Shown piece by piece: positions 1 to 6,882 of a stretch of 13,821 nt of DNA (positions are counted from its first letter, which is position 1; every line of letters starts with the position of its first letter). Source of the DNA: Bacteroidota bacterium (lineage in GTDB: Bacteria > Bacteroidota > Bacteroidia > NS11-12g > UBA955). The translations under genes were made by a program, and so were the position numbers. The notes beneath the pieces were generated by a model. That model searched no databases. It was not told the DNA's origin and saw nothing but the letters and a program-made list of their open reading frames with translations. Where the stretch lies: positions 1 to 13,821 of the forward strand of contig CANHGC010000010.1 of the NCBI GenBank assembly GCA_947460045.1, given 5' to 3'.

Positions 1-1
1 G

Positions 2-562
2 AATAGCATCAACGATCCACGCATTGGCTCATATTTTAGTACCAATGATAGTGGTAAGTACGTAGGTGCTCCTTTGGGAAGTCAGGCCGTGAAGAACATC
101 AGTGATTTCGGTTCTTATTTTGCATCACAAACCAGTGTTACGCCTTTGGCTACTTATGTAGAATTGTTGTTCATTGAGGCTGAGGCACAGTTTGCGGCTG
201 GTAATAAGGGCGCTGCTGCAACGGCTCACAATGATGCGATTAAGGCACACATTGAGTTGGTGACAGGAAGTGCTGCACCTGCGGCCTATGTAACCGCTCA
301 GGCTAGCGAGACAGCGAGTTCTATCACTTTGGAGAAAATCCTCACGCACAAATATGTGTCTGGTTTCACGATGTTGGAGCCATACAACGATTGGCGCAGA
401 ACAGGTGTTCCAACTTTAACACCATCACCCTTGGCTAGTATTTCTGGAATTGCGCGCAGATATCCATATTCTTTGGACGAGCGTTTGTACAATTCGAAGT
501 TTCCAGGTGCCATTGGTGTGAATGATTTGGCCGATAAGAAAGTTTGGTGGGATAGCAAATAA
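2..562 (+). CDS. SusD/RagB-like outer-membrane lipoprotein, C-terminal part (5' end cut by window)
   Basis: The reading frame is open from base 2 to the TAA at 560-562, giving about 186 residues with no real start in view; the TTG at 74 is internal. The C-terminal region looks like the SusD-like family: an early DPR motif, a helical stretch YVELLFIEAEAQFAAGN typical of the TPR-like SusD core, then ITLEKILTHKYVSGF, EPYNDWRRTGVPTL, a RRYPYS segment and a VWWD ending. Members are surface lipoproteins that cap a SusC-type TonB-dependent porin and bind nutrient ligands, usually glycans or peptides. The ligand cannot be read from this fragment. A susC partner is expected just upstream, outside the window. 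A strong hairpin terminator follows at 611-639, so this is probably the last gene of its operon. The family call is fairly sure; the subfamily (SusD-like_2 type) is an inference from memory. Confidence 0.88.
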   Translation, partial: NSINDPRIGSYFSTNDSGKYVGAPLGSQAVKNISDFGSYFASQTSVTPLATYVELLFIEAEAQFAAGNKGAAATAHNDAIKAHIELVTGSAAPAAYVTAQASETASSITLEKILTHKYVSGFTMLEPYNDWRRTGVPTLTPSPLASISGIARRYPYSLDERLYNSKFPGAIGVNDLADKKVWWDSK

Positions 563-610
563 CCACATGGGCTTACGCAAGCTGAATGAGTTTGCGAAAT
601 GTTTTAAGGG

Positions 611-639
611 GGGGCGGCCAATTGGCTGCCCCTTTTTTT
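611..639 (+). terminator. Intrinsic terminator of the susD-like transcript
   Basis: An almost perfect hairpin runs from GGGGCGGCC (611-619) through an AATT loop (620-623) to GGCTGCCCC (624-632), with one G-U pair, followed directly by seven T (633-639). It lies 49 bases after the susD-like stop codon and is a textbook rho-independent terminator. Confidence 0.9.
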
Positions 640-662
640 GATGCGGTGAATGTCACGTGATC

Positions 663-689
663 CGTTTATATCCGTTTATAAACGTTTAT
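663..689. repeat. Three CGTTTAT repeats at exact 10-bp spacing
   Basis: CGTTTAT occurs at 663-669, 673-679 and 683-689, one helical turn apart; the first two copies are part of an exact tandem TCCGTTTATA. The second and third copies also contain a 12-bp palindrome CGTTTATAAACG (673-684). The array ends 23 bases before the ATG at 713, so it sits where an operator or promoter-proximal binding site would be. Its function is inferred only from placement and phasing. Confidence 0.5.
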
Positions 690-712
690 TCAACGAATGA
701 TTTTAGGATTCG

Positions 713-1051
713 ATGCCAAATTGCGGTATGAAGGAATCAAATAATTATCAAGATCTGGCTTGGCAGTTGGGTTTTAACACATTGGAAATGGTGAATCGCA
801 TGAGCAATGCAGAATTCAAGGAATTGGGGGATGAGATGATGAAAACGGCGCGACAGGTGAGTGGGGGCACGGATTTGGGAACGCAGAAGGAAATGTACGA
901 TGCGTATTCACGGTGTTTGCGGTTAATGAGCTATTTGCAAGCGGTTGAAGAGATGGGGATCATTTCTTCGGCTGAGTATCGGGACTTTGAAATACAAATT
1001 TTATCATTAACGCAAAGATTGCAGCAGATGTACACATCGGCCCAATGTTAA
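713..1051 (+). CDS. Small four-helix-bundle (S23 / IVS-protein-like) protein
   Basis: This 112-residue soluble, helix-rich protein has no signal peptide or membrane segment. The order of elements resembles the four-helix-bundle family first named for proteins encoded in 23S rRNA intervening sequences: an N-terminal YQDLAWQLGF segment (about residues 13-22), a middle helix with ELGDEMMKTARQVSGG, then a segment with SRCLRLMSYLQAVEEMGIIS and a last helix SAEYRDFEIQILSLTQRLQQM. The usual conserved middle motif (RRAA-SIPxNIAEG) is only weakly echoed, so this would be a divergent member. The biochemical function of the family is unclear. A second ATG at 728 would remove MPNCG and start at MKESNNYQDLAW; neither start has a clear ribosome site. 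It stands alone between a terminator and the phosphate-transport pair, with the CGTTTAT repeats just upstream. The gene is likely real; the family call is moderate. Confidence 0.6.
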   Translation: MPNCGMKESNNYQDLAWQLGFNTLEMVNRMSNAEFKELGDEMMKTARQVSGGTDLGTQKEMYDAYSRCLRLMSYLQAVEEMGIISSAEYRDFEIQILSLTQRLQQMYTSAQC

Positions 1052-1059
1052 CTTTATAT

Positions 1060-1107
1060 TAAATTTGGATTAACGGAATTTTTGTGTTGAGGCTGATGGT
1101 AAATTTG
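1060..1107 (+). promoter_or_regulatory. Possible Bacteroidota promoter boxes upstream of the phosphate-uptake pair
   Basis: Two copies of TAAATTTG, matching the Bacteroidota -7 consensus TAnnTTTG, lie at 1060-1067 and 1100-1107. No TTG lies at the usual 17-23 base distance upstream of either. The nearest case is TTTG at 1081-1084, only 15 bases before the second box. In AT-rich intergenic DNA such matches arise by chance, so this is weak. Confidence 0.25.
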
Positions 1108-1127
1108 TTGTGTTAAAAAACACACCA

Positions 1128-1775
1128 ATGGCACTGAACAACATTCTCAGCATTTTTTTACCCAAAGACAAGGTATTTTATAGCTTGTTTGAGCAAACAG
1201 CCCAGAACGTCACTGAGATGGGTAAATTGTTACATCAGTTTGTATTTGAGGCCGACCCAAATATAAGATTGGCCATTAGCAAGCAGATTGAAGATTATGA
1301 GCACAAAAATGATGAGTTGACACACAATATCTTCACTGAGTTGGGTAAAAATTTTATTACACCATTTGACCGTGAGGATATTCATTATTTGGCAACAGCG
1401 ATGGATGACGTTGCGGATTACATACACGCATCATGTAAAAAAATGCAATTTCATGGAGTGAATCCTCACGAGCAGGGCATTCAAAGTTTGGCTGAAATTA
1501 TCATGCAAAGTGCTGCAGAGGTGGGTAAAGCAGTGATGCAATTGCGTGAATTGAAGCGCCCAGAGAAGATCATGGAGAGTTTGGTAAAAATCAACAGTTT
1601 TGAAAATCACGCAGACAATGTTTTTGATATGAGTATCAAGAATTTATTTGAGGTGGAAAATGACTTCAAAGAATTGATTCGTAAGCGTGAGGTGTATACA
1701 GTCATGGAAGTAGCCACAGACAAATGCGAGGATGTGGGCAATGTGATTGAAACCATCATTGTGAAATACGCATAA
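1128..1775 (+). CDS. DUF47 / PhoU-like accessory protein of a PiT phosphate transporter
   Basis: This 215-residue all-helical cytosolic protein is of the DUF47 (PhoU-related) family, close to the family's normal length. It begins ALNNILSIFLPKDKVFYSLFEQ, a typical family start, and carries DREDIHYLATAMDDVADYI at about residues 80-98 and SFENHADNVFDM near 150-161, acidic motifs where PhoU-type proteins bind metal. The frame is open upstream to a GTG at 1110, but homologue-like sequence begins at the ATG at 1128, so that start is preferred. The PiT transporter gene follows 22 bases later. DUF47 genes usually sit next to PiT genes and are thought to modulate their phosphate transport. Function as a regulator or partner of the transporter is inferred from that conserved pairing. 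Confidence 0.9.
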   Translation: MALNNILSIFLPKDKVFYSLFEQTAQNVTEMGKLLHQFVFEADPNIRLAISKQIEDYEHKNDELTHNIFTELGKNFITPFDREDIHYLATAMDDVADYIHASCKKMQFHGVNPHEQGIQSLAEIIMQSAAEVGKAVMQLRELKRPEKIMESLVKINSFENHADNVFDMSIKNLFEVENDFKELIRKREVYTVMEVATDKCEDVGNVIETIIVKYA

Positions 1776-1797
1776 TTACTAACCAGGCAATTTTGAT

Positions 1798-3462
1798 ATG
1801 TCAACGTTAGTCATTGTAATTATCGTGTTGGCCTTGGTGTTTGATTACATCAATGGTTTTCATGATGCGGCGAATTCAATCGCCACTGTGGTAAGCACCA
1901 AGGTGTTAACGCCATTGCAGGCGGTTTTGTGGGCTGCGATGTTCAATTTCGTGGCTTTCTTTATATTCAAAGATCACGCAGTTGCAAACACCATCGCAAA
2001 AACGGTTATTGATACATACATCACTCTTCCGGTGATTATGGCGGGGCTGATCGCTGCGATTTTTTGGAATTTGTTAACTTGGTGGTACGGAATACCGAGT
2101 TCATCTAGTCACACTTTGATTGGTGGTTTTGCGGGTGCTGCTTTGGCTCACGCCTACTGGGTGAAGGGATGGGTGCCTTTTGGTGAAGTGGTGGAAATGG
2201 ATAAAATTTCAAAAACGGTGTATTTCATTCTGTTGGCACCATTGATTGGTATGATCATTTCAATATTCATCACGTTGGTTACCATCCGCAGGAATATTTT
2301 TGGAAAAGTGGCATTGATTTTACTTTCTAGTGTTGCGTTGTATTTCTTGTTTGGGTCGTTCATGAATACGAAGTTGGAAGACAATTTAACCAAGTTTTAT
2401 AAGGTTGATAAGTACAAAAAAGAGTTCGCGAAGCATCCAGAAGATGAGGCAGTAAAGAAAAAATATGACAAGGCCATTGCCAATTACGTAGCAAGTAAAC
2501 CATTCTTGAAGGATTACAAAAGTGAGGGTGGTGAATATGTAGCCAAGAAAATTGGCGAAAGTGTGGAGTTAGATTATTTGGTTGAAGGCAAGTTGAAAGA
2601 TTTGGTTTCTAAGAAATTGAAAATTGAAAAAGCAAAAAAGGACGCATTTTATGATAAGTCTATGCAGCCTATTTTGGACGAGAAGTTGGCCATGTTGGAT
2701 GAATGTAAGCCCATTTTCAAGAATTATTCTGTGGTTGGTGCCGATTCAACAGCACATGCAGTGGCTTTGTTATTGGGCGTTACCAATATTGGTGATTACG
2801 AGAAATTTGCAAAAGGTTTCAAGGTAGACATTCACAAAGATTTGGTCAAGGAATTGGATCGTGCAGACAATCGCTTTTTGTTGATGTGTATTTATGCGGT
2901 GATTTTGATTTTCATTCTAAGTTACATCTATTGCGAAGTGATCAAAACGCCAACGGCCAATCGCATGGCAAACATGTTTAAAAAGCTTCAATTGCTTTCA
3001 AGTGCTGCATTCAGTGTTGGTCATGGTGGCAACGATGCCCAGAAGGTTATGGGAATCATTGGTGCTGCTTTGATTGCAAATGGTACGATCACTGATTTCA
3101 AAGAATTGCCAAACTGGGTGCCATTGGCTTGTTATGCAGCGATTGGATTGGGTACATTGAGCGGTGGTTGGAAGATCATCAAAACGATGGGTACAAAAAT
3201 TACCAAAGTAACGCCACTCGAAGGTGTAAGTGCCGAGACTGCGGGTGCGATGACATTGTTTATGACAGAGCAAATGGGTATTCCTGTGAGTACTACACAT
3301 ACCATTACCGGTGCCATTATTGGTGTTGGAGCCACTAAGCGATTGAGCGCAGTGAGATGGGGTGTTACCAGAAGTTTATTGATTGCTTGGATCATCACGA
3401 TCCCGGTGAGTGCCTTGGTGGCAGGATTGAGCTATATGATTTTAGGGTTGTTTGGCATTTAA
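1798..3462 (+). CDS. pit: PiT-family inorganic phosphate transporter with a long charged central loop
   Basis: This 554-residue inner-membrane phosphate permease is of the PiT family (H+ or Na+ coupled; the ion cannot be told here). Both halves of the inverted repeat are present. The N-half has DYINGFHDAANSIAT (about residues 16-30) and GIPSSSSHTLIGG (98-110). The C-half has SVGHGGNDAQKVMG (406-419) and GIPVSTTHTITGA (494-506). Hydrophobic segments fall near 2-20, 41-58, 76-95, 103-118, 140-162, 168-188, 359-380 and several after 400. Between about 190 and 358 lies a hydrophilic lysine/glutamate-rich insertion much longer than needed to join the halves. The start ATG is 22 bases after the DUF47 stop, so both genes are likely co-transcribed and end at the terminator at 3490. 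The family is certain; transport direction and affinity are not visible. Confidence 0.95.
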   Translation: MSTLVIVIIVLALVFDYINGFHDAANSIATVVSTKVLTPLQAVLWAAMFNFVAFFIFKDHAVANTIAKTVIDTYITLPVIMAGLIAAIFWNLLTWWYGIPSSSSHTLIGGFAGAALAHAYWVKGWVPFGEVVEMDKISKTVYFILLAPLIGMIISIFITLVTIRRNIFGKVALILLSSVALYFLFGSFMNTKLEDNLTKFYKVDKYKKEFAKHPEDEAVKKKYDKAIANYVASKPFLKDYKSEGGEYVAKKIGESVELDYLVEGKLKDLVSKKLKIEKAKKDAFYDKSMQPILDEKLAMLDECKPIFKNYSVVGADSTAHAVALLLGVTNIGDYEKFAKGFKVDIHKDLVKELDRADNRFLLMCIYAVILIFILSYIYCEVIKTPTANRMANMFKKLQLLSSAAFSVGHGGNDAQKVMGIIGAALIANGTITDFKELPNWVPLACYAAIGLGTLSGGWKIIKTMGTKITKVTPLEGVSAETAGAMTLFMTEQMGIPVSTTHTITGAIIGVGATKRLSAVRWGVTRSLLIAWIITIPVSALVAGLSYMILGLFGI

Positions 3463-3489
3463 ACAACCATTTAAACGATTAATAACGAA

Positions 3490-3517
3490 GGGGCCATCGG
3501 TAACGATGGCCCCTTTT
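3490..3517 (+). terminator. Intrinsic terminator of the DUF47-PiT operon
   Basis: A perfect 10-bp stem GGGGCCATCG (3490-3499) / CGATGGCCCC (3504-3513) encloses the loop GTAA, a GNRA-type tetraloop, and is followed by TTTTGTT. It starts 28 bases after the transporter stop codon. Confidence 0.92.
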
Positions 3518-3546
3518 GTTAAATGAACATGTCATTTACAAATAGA

Positions 3547-3579
3547 TTTGTATTGCAAATTGTTGTGGATGTACCTTTG
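3547..3579 (+). promoter_or_regulatory. Bacteroidota-type promoter before the acetyltransferase-epimerase unit
   Basis: TTTG at 3547-3550 and TACCTTTG at 3572-3579 match the Bacteroidota -33 (TTTG) and -7 (TAnnTTTG) elements with a 21-base gap, within the accepted range. The pair lies between the upstream terminator and the next gene, as expected for a new transcription unit. Initiation would be near 3584-3587, almost touching the ATG at 3588, so the mRNA would be nearly leaderless or translation would begin at the in-frame ATG at 3618. Confidence 0.5.
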
Positions 3580-3587
3580 ATATCAAT

Positions 3588-4181
3588 ATGAGTGAACTCA
3601 ACACCCCTTCCGATGCCATGATCCACGAAACTGCCGTTGTGGACGTTGGCGCACAAATTGGCAAAGGGAGTAAAATTTGGCACTTCACACACATTATGGG
3701 TGGTGCTGTATTGGGTGAAAATTGCAATGTGGGTCAGAATGTTTTTATTGATAACGGTGTGATCATTGGTTCGGGTGTAAAAATTCAAAACAATGTATCT
3801 GTTTATAAAGGCGTAGAGGTTGCGGATGATTGTTTTTTGGGACCGAGCGTTGTTTTTACCAATGTGATAAACCCCAGAGCGGCTGTGGTTCGTCGTACAG
3901 AATTTAAAAAGACCACTTTGAAAAGGGGCGTATCGATAGGTGCCAATGCTACGATTGTTTGCGGTGTTACGCTGGGTGCTTATGCTTTTGTAGGTGCAGG
4001 GGCAGTGGTAACGGACCATGTGGGTGATTTCGAGCTGGTTGTGGGTATACCTGCACGATGTGTGGGTTGGATGAGTGAATTTGGAGAAAGATTGAATTTT
4101 GATGAATTTGGAAATGCCATTTGTGGGGGTACCGGCGATCGCTATTCACTGGTAGATGGTAAAGTAAAAAAAATGAATTAA
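3588..4181 (+). CDS. WbpD/WlbB-like sugar-nucleotide N-acetyltransferase (left-handed beta-helix)
   Basis: This 197-residue acetyltransferase is built of hexapeptide repeats (about residues 13-140). It closely resembles WbpD/WlbB enzymes, which acetylate the 3-amino group of UDP-2-acetamido-3-amino-2,3-dideoxy-glucuronate on the way to di-N-acetylated uronic acids of O-antigen. Visible family landmarks are KIWHFTHIMGGA (29-40), GQNVFIDNGVIIG (49-61), KIQNNVSVYKGVEV (65-78), the loop GPSVVFTNVINPRAAV (85-100), GANATIVCGVTLG (118-130) and VGIPARCVGWMSE (152-164). The C-terminal tail (LNFDEFGNAICGGTGDRY) is usual for this subgroup. An in-frame ATG at 3618 (MIHETAVVDV) gives a start closer to typical homologues and leaves a normal leader after the promoter at 3547-3579. 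The stop shares one base with the next ATG, so translation of the epimerase is probably coupled. The exact substrate is inferred; related 4-amino-sugar or other acyltransferases are possible. Confidence 0.85.
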   Translation: MSELNTPSDAMIHETAVVDVGAQIGKGSKIWHFTHIMGGAVLGENCNVGQNVFIDNGVIIGSGVKIQNNVSVYKGVEVADDCFLGPSVVFTNVINPRAAVVRRTEFKKTTLKRGVSIGANATIVCGVTLGAYAFVGAGAVVTDHVGDFELVVGIPARCVGWMSEFGERLNFDEFGNAICGGTGDRYSLVDGKVKKMN

Positions 4182-5224
4182 TGACAAACAAAAAGAATAT
4201 TTTGGTCACTGGAGGGTTGGGATTTATTGGGTCTCACACTGTATTGTGTTTGCATGAGGCGGGTTATTGCCCCATAATTATCGACAATCTGCACAATTCT
4301 CGCATGGAAGTATTGGATGCATTGACAGAGTTGTTGGGGTATCGTCCTGCGTTTATTGAAGGCGATGTAAATGATAGACAATTGCTAGATAGTTTGTTTC
4401 TGCAGTATCAATTTGATGCGGTGATTCATTTTGCCGCTCACAAGGCGGTTGGTGAAAGTGTTGAACAGCCATTGATGTACTATAGAAACAATGTGGTTGG
4501 TTTGGTGAGTTTGTTGGAATCCATGCAAAAAGCGGGTTGTAACCGATTGGTTTTTAGTAGTAGTTGTACTGTGTACGGCGAACCAGAATCGGTGCCGGTG
4601 AAGGAGTCAACACCCACAAGGCCGGCCGCGAGTCCTTATGGTGCCACCAAACAAATGGCCGAGGTGATTTTGAAAGACAACGGATGGTGTTCGATTCAAT
4701 GCTTGAGGTATTTCAATCCGGTTGGGGCTCATCCCACGGCAAAAATTGGAGAGTTGCCATTGGGCGTCCCCAATAATTTGATACCGTTTTTAACCCAAAC
4801 GGTGGCAGGCATTCGCGAAAAACTTACGGTGTATGGTGGTGATTATAACACTGCTGATGGTACTTGTATCCGTGATTACATCCATGTGATGGATTTGGCA
4901 GATGCGCATGTTTCGGCCATTGATCGATTGTTTTTGGACAACAAGCGCACGCCGGAAACACTTGGTGACCCTTCCAAAGACCACTTTGAGGTTTTCAATA
5001 TTGGTACAGGTGTAGGGTATTCAGTTTTGGAGGTAATAACTGCTTTTGAAGCCGCTACTGGAGAGCGCGTGAATTATACCATCGGGGAAAGAAGGGCTGG
5101 AGACGTGGTGGCTGTATGGGCTGACACAGAAAAAGTGAATGCTGTTTTGGGATGGACCGCCAAACGCAATCTCGAAACGATGATGAGAGATGCATGGAAT
5201 TGGCAGAAAAGCTGTCAGTCTTAA
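4181..5224 (+). CDS. galE: UDP-glucose/UDP-N-acetylglucosamine 4-epimerase (GalE-type SDR)
   Basis: This 347-residue extended short-chain dehydrogenase is of GalE type and normal length. It interconverts UDP-glucose and UDP-galactose, and possibly the N-acetyl forms, using bound NAD. The Rossmann motif GGLGFIGSH is at 11-19. The catalytic triad region is SSSCTVYG (126-133, catalytic Ser about 128) and YGATK (Tyr153, Lys157). GTCIRDYIHVMDLADAH (227-243) and FNIGTGVGYSVLEV (272-285) are classical epimerase motifs. The segment RRAGDVVAVWAD (304-315) places Val312 where E. coli GalE has Tyr299 and human GALE has Cys307, a position that controls entry of N-acetylated sugars; a small residue favours acceptance of UDP-GlcNAc/GalNAc. 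The ATG overlaps the preceding stop by one base (TAATG). It probably supplies surface-polysaccharide synthesis together with the neighbouring acetyltransferase. The family is sure; dual specificity is inferred. Confidence 0.93.
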   Translation: MTNKKNILVTGGLGFIGSHTVLCLHEAGYCPIIIDNLHNSRMEVLDALTELLGYRPAFIEGDVNDRQLLDSLFLQYQFDAVIHFAAHKAVGESVEQPLMYYRNNVVGLVSLLESMQKAGCNRLVFSSSCTVYGEPESVPVKESTPTRPAASPYGATKQMAEVILKDNGWCSIQCLRYFNPVGAHPTAKIGELPLGVPNNLIPFLTQTVAGIREKLTVYGGDYNTADGTCIRDYIHVMDLADAHVSAIDRLFLDNKRTPETLGDPSKDHFEVFNIGTGVGYSVLEVITAFEAATGERVNYTIGERRAGDVVAVWADTEKVNAVLGWTAKRNLETMMRDAWNWQKSCQS

Positions 5225-5250
5225 AAAAGTATTATACACAAGTATGATAC
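5223..5250 (-). terminator. Likely intrinsic terminator for the minus-strand yifB transcript
   Basis: Read on the minus strand, GTATCATAC (5250-5242), loop TTGT, and GTATAATAC (5237-5229) form a 9-bp stem with one mismatch or wobble pair, followed directly by six T (complement of A at 5223-5228). The T tract overlaps the stop codon of the converging epimerase gene (5222-5224). The stem is AT-rich, so strength is uncertain. Confidence 0.5.
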
Positions 5251-5288
5251 CCAAACGGAATAGGGTTTAGTAATTATTGAACGTTTTC

Positions 5289-5311
5289 GGGGTGTGGCTT
5301 TTACATACCCC
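5289..5311 (+). terminator. Weak candidate terminator for the epimerase transcript
   Basis: GGGGTGTG (5289-5296) pairs with CATACCCC (5304-5311) around a 7-base loop, with one wobble pair. On the + strand a T-rich stretch (GTTTTTG) follows only after five other bases, so the U tract is not directly adjacent. The hairpin overlaps the last codons of the opposing yifB gene. Confidence 0.3.
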
Positions 5312-6866
5312 AAGTGTTTTTGTCTAGACATCGATATTGAATGGCTTCCGCCAGATGGTGCCTTTGAATGGTAATTTCATTTTCAACATCTGCAATGGTG
5401 CGTGCTACCCGGATGATTCTATGGTAGGCGCGGGCGCTCAGGTTGTATTTGTCCATGGCATGCTTCAGCAGTTCTTTGCAGGCCGAATCCAGCGCGCAAA
5501 TTTGGGTTAAATTTTTGCTTGGAATTTGACTGTTATTGTGAACAGAAGGAATGTTGAGGGATTGAAATCGCGCTGTTTGCGTAATTCTTGCATTTTTAAC
5601 GCGCTGCTGAATGGCTACTTGTAATTCTTGATCTGTTGCGCTTGGCGCGTGGGTTAACTCTTCAAAATCCAATGGCGCAATGGCAATGTGTATATCGATA
5701 CGATCCAATAGAGGCCCGCTGATTTTACTCAAATATTTCGCGATGCTGCCAGGTGAACACGTGCAATCCACTTTTGGGTGATTGTAATATCCGCAAGGAC
5801 AGGGGTTCATGCTAGCAATTAACATGAAGTTCGATGGGTATCTAACGCTGAGTTTGGTTCGAGATAGATGTATTTCTTTTTCTTCGAGAGGCTGTCGCAT
5901 CGATTCGAGGGCATTTCTTTGGAACTCGGGAAGTTCATCGAGAAACAATACACCATTGTGAGCGAGGGATATTTCGCCAGGCATTGGGTAGGCGCCTCCC
6001 CCTACGAGAGCTGTATGCGATGCTGTATGGTGTGGGCTTCTCACAATGCGTTGTGTGATCAGGCCCTGTTGATTGTTGTAGGTTTCAAGCGTTCCAGAGA
6101 TAGAATGTATTTGAGTGGTTTCCAGTGATTCTTCGAGGGTCATTGGTGGAAGAATGCTATGAATGCTGTGGGCCAACATTGTTTTTCCGGCGCCTGGAGG
6201 TCCGATTAGAATTGCATTATGTCCTCCAGCGCAAGCGATTTCAAGTGCCCGTTTTACGGTTTGTTGTCCACGAACGTCGGCAAATTGGGGACCTGGTTTT
6301 ATTGTTTTTGTGTGGAATTTTTGTTTTTTAGTGGGAGTAATTTGCTTTCTTTCGGCCAAAAACTCAGCTGCATCTCTCAGTGATTCTATGCCAATTACAT
6401 CAATATCGGAAATCACACTGGCTTCACTGGCGTTGGATTTGGGAATGATTAAGCCTTTATAACCTTCTTTTTTGGCCAAAATGGCCATACTTAAAACGCC
6501 TTTCACCGGTTTTACCTGTCCGTCTAATGCCAGTTCACCCATAACAATGTATTGGTTGAGCAATCTTTCTGGGATTTGAAAACTCATTGCAAGCATGGCG
6601 ATGGCGATGGATACGTCGTAACCAGAGCCTTCCTTTCGAAGGTTTGCCGGAGATAAGCTGATGATTTGTTTTTGACGTATTGATTCGTAGCCTGAATGTT
6701 CGATTGCGGAAACACATCGAAAGAGACTTTCTTTTATTGAGTGGTCTGGCAAGCCGATGATGCTTGTCATACTCATTTCGCTTTGAAAGGGCACGCTACT
6801 GGCTTCAACAGTAACAACAATTCCCTCTACACCCGACAATGCGGCTGCATATCCTTTCACTACCAT
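5301..6866 (-). CDS. YifB/ComM-like magnesium-chelatase-type AAA+ ATPase
   Basis: This 521-residue protein has full family length. The N-terminal ChlI/Lon-like domain (about 1-175) includes IIGLPDHSIKES and SPANLRKEGSGYD. The AAA+ core follows, with Walker A GPPGAGKT (223-230), Walker B VLFLDELPEF (306-315) and DRIDIH (388-393). The C-terminal Mg-chelatase-like helical domain is at about 410-515. Between Walker B and the sensor lies MNPCPCGYY...CTCSP with cysteines near 356, 358, 368 and 370, a probable metal-binding cluster typical of the family. In naturally competent bacteria the orthologue ComM is a helicase that drives branch migration during integration of transforming DNA; the role in Bacteroidota is not established. 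MVVKGYAAALSGVEG is a usual family start. It lies 16 bases downstream of gldH, on the same strand, and is the last gene of the cluster. Confidence 0.94.
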   Translation of the reverse strand: MVVKGYAAALSGVEGIVVTVEASSVPFQSEMSMTSIIGLPDHSIKESLFRCVSAIEHSGYESIRQKQIISLSPANLRKEGSGYDVSIAIAMLAMSFQIPERLLNQYIVMGELALDGQVKPVKGVLSMAILAKKEGYKGLIIPKSNASEASVISDIDVIGIESLRDAAEFLAERKQITPTKKQKFHTKTIKPGPQFADVRGQQTVKRALEIACAGGHNAILIGPPGAGKTMLAHSIHSILPPMTLEESLETTQIHSISGTLETYNNQQGLITQRIVRSPHHTASHTALVGGGAYPMPGEISLAHNGVLFLDELPEFQRNALESMRQPLEEKEIHLSRTKLSVRYPSNFMLIASMNPCPCGYYNHPKVDCTCSPGSIAKYLSKISGPLLDRIDIHIAIAPLDFEELTHAPSATDQELQVAIQQRVKNARITQTARFQSLNIPSVHNNSQIPSKNLTQICALDSACKELLKHAMDKYNLSARAYHRIIRVARTIADVENEITIQRHHLAEAIQYRCLDKNTWGM

Positions 6867-6882
6867 AAAATTGAATGTTTAT

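Noticed and set aside
653..660. TCACGTGA palindrome as an operator
   Set aside because: An isolated 8-bp palindrome is expected by chance in a window this size, and nothing else supports it beyond nearness to the CGTTTAT repeats.
661..690. CGTTTAT repeats as a CRISPR array
   Set aside because: The units are 7 bases with 3-base spacers, far shorter than CRISPR repeats and spacers, and no cas gene is near.
1110..1127. Upstream GTG start for the DUF47 gene
   Set aside because: The six extra residues (MLKNTP) are not family-like, and the ATG at 1128 gives the typical N-terminus.
3519..4019. 166-codon open frame antisense to the acetyltransferase
   Set aside because: It lies opposite a clearly conserved gene, has low-complexity His/Asn/Thr-rich content without recognisable motifs, and would run through the terminator and promoter region.
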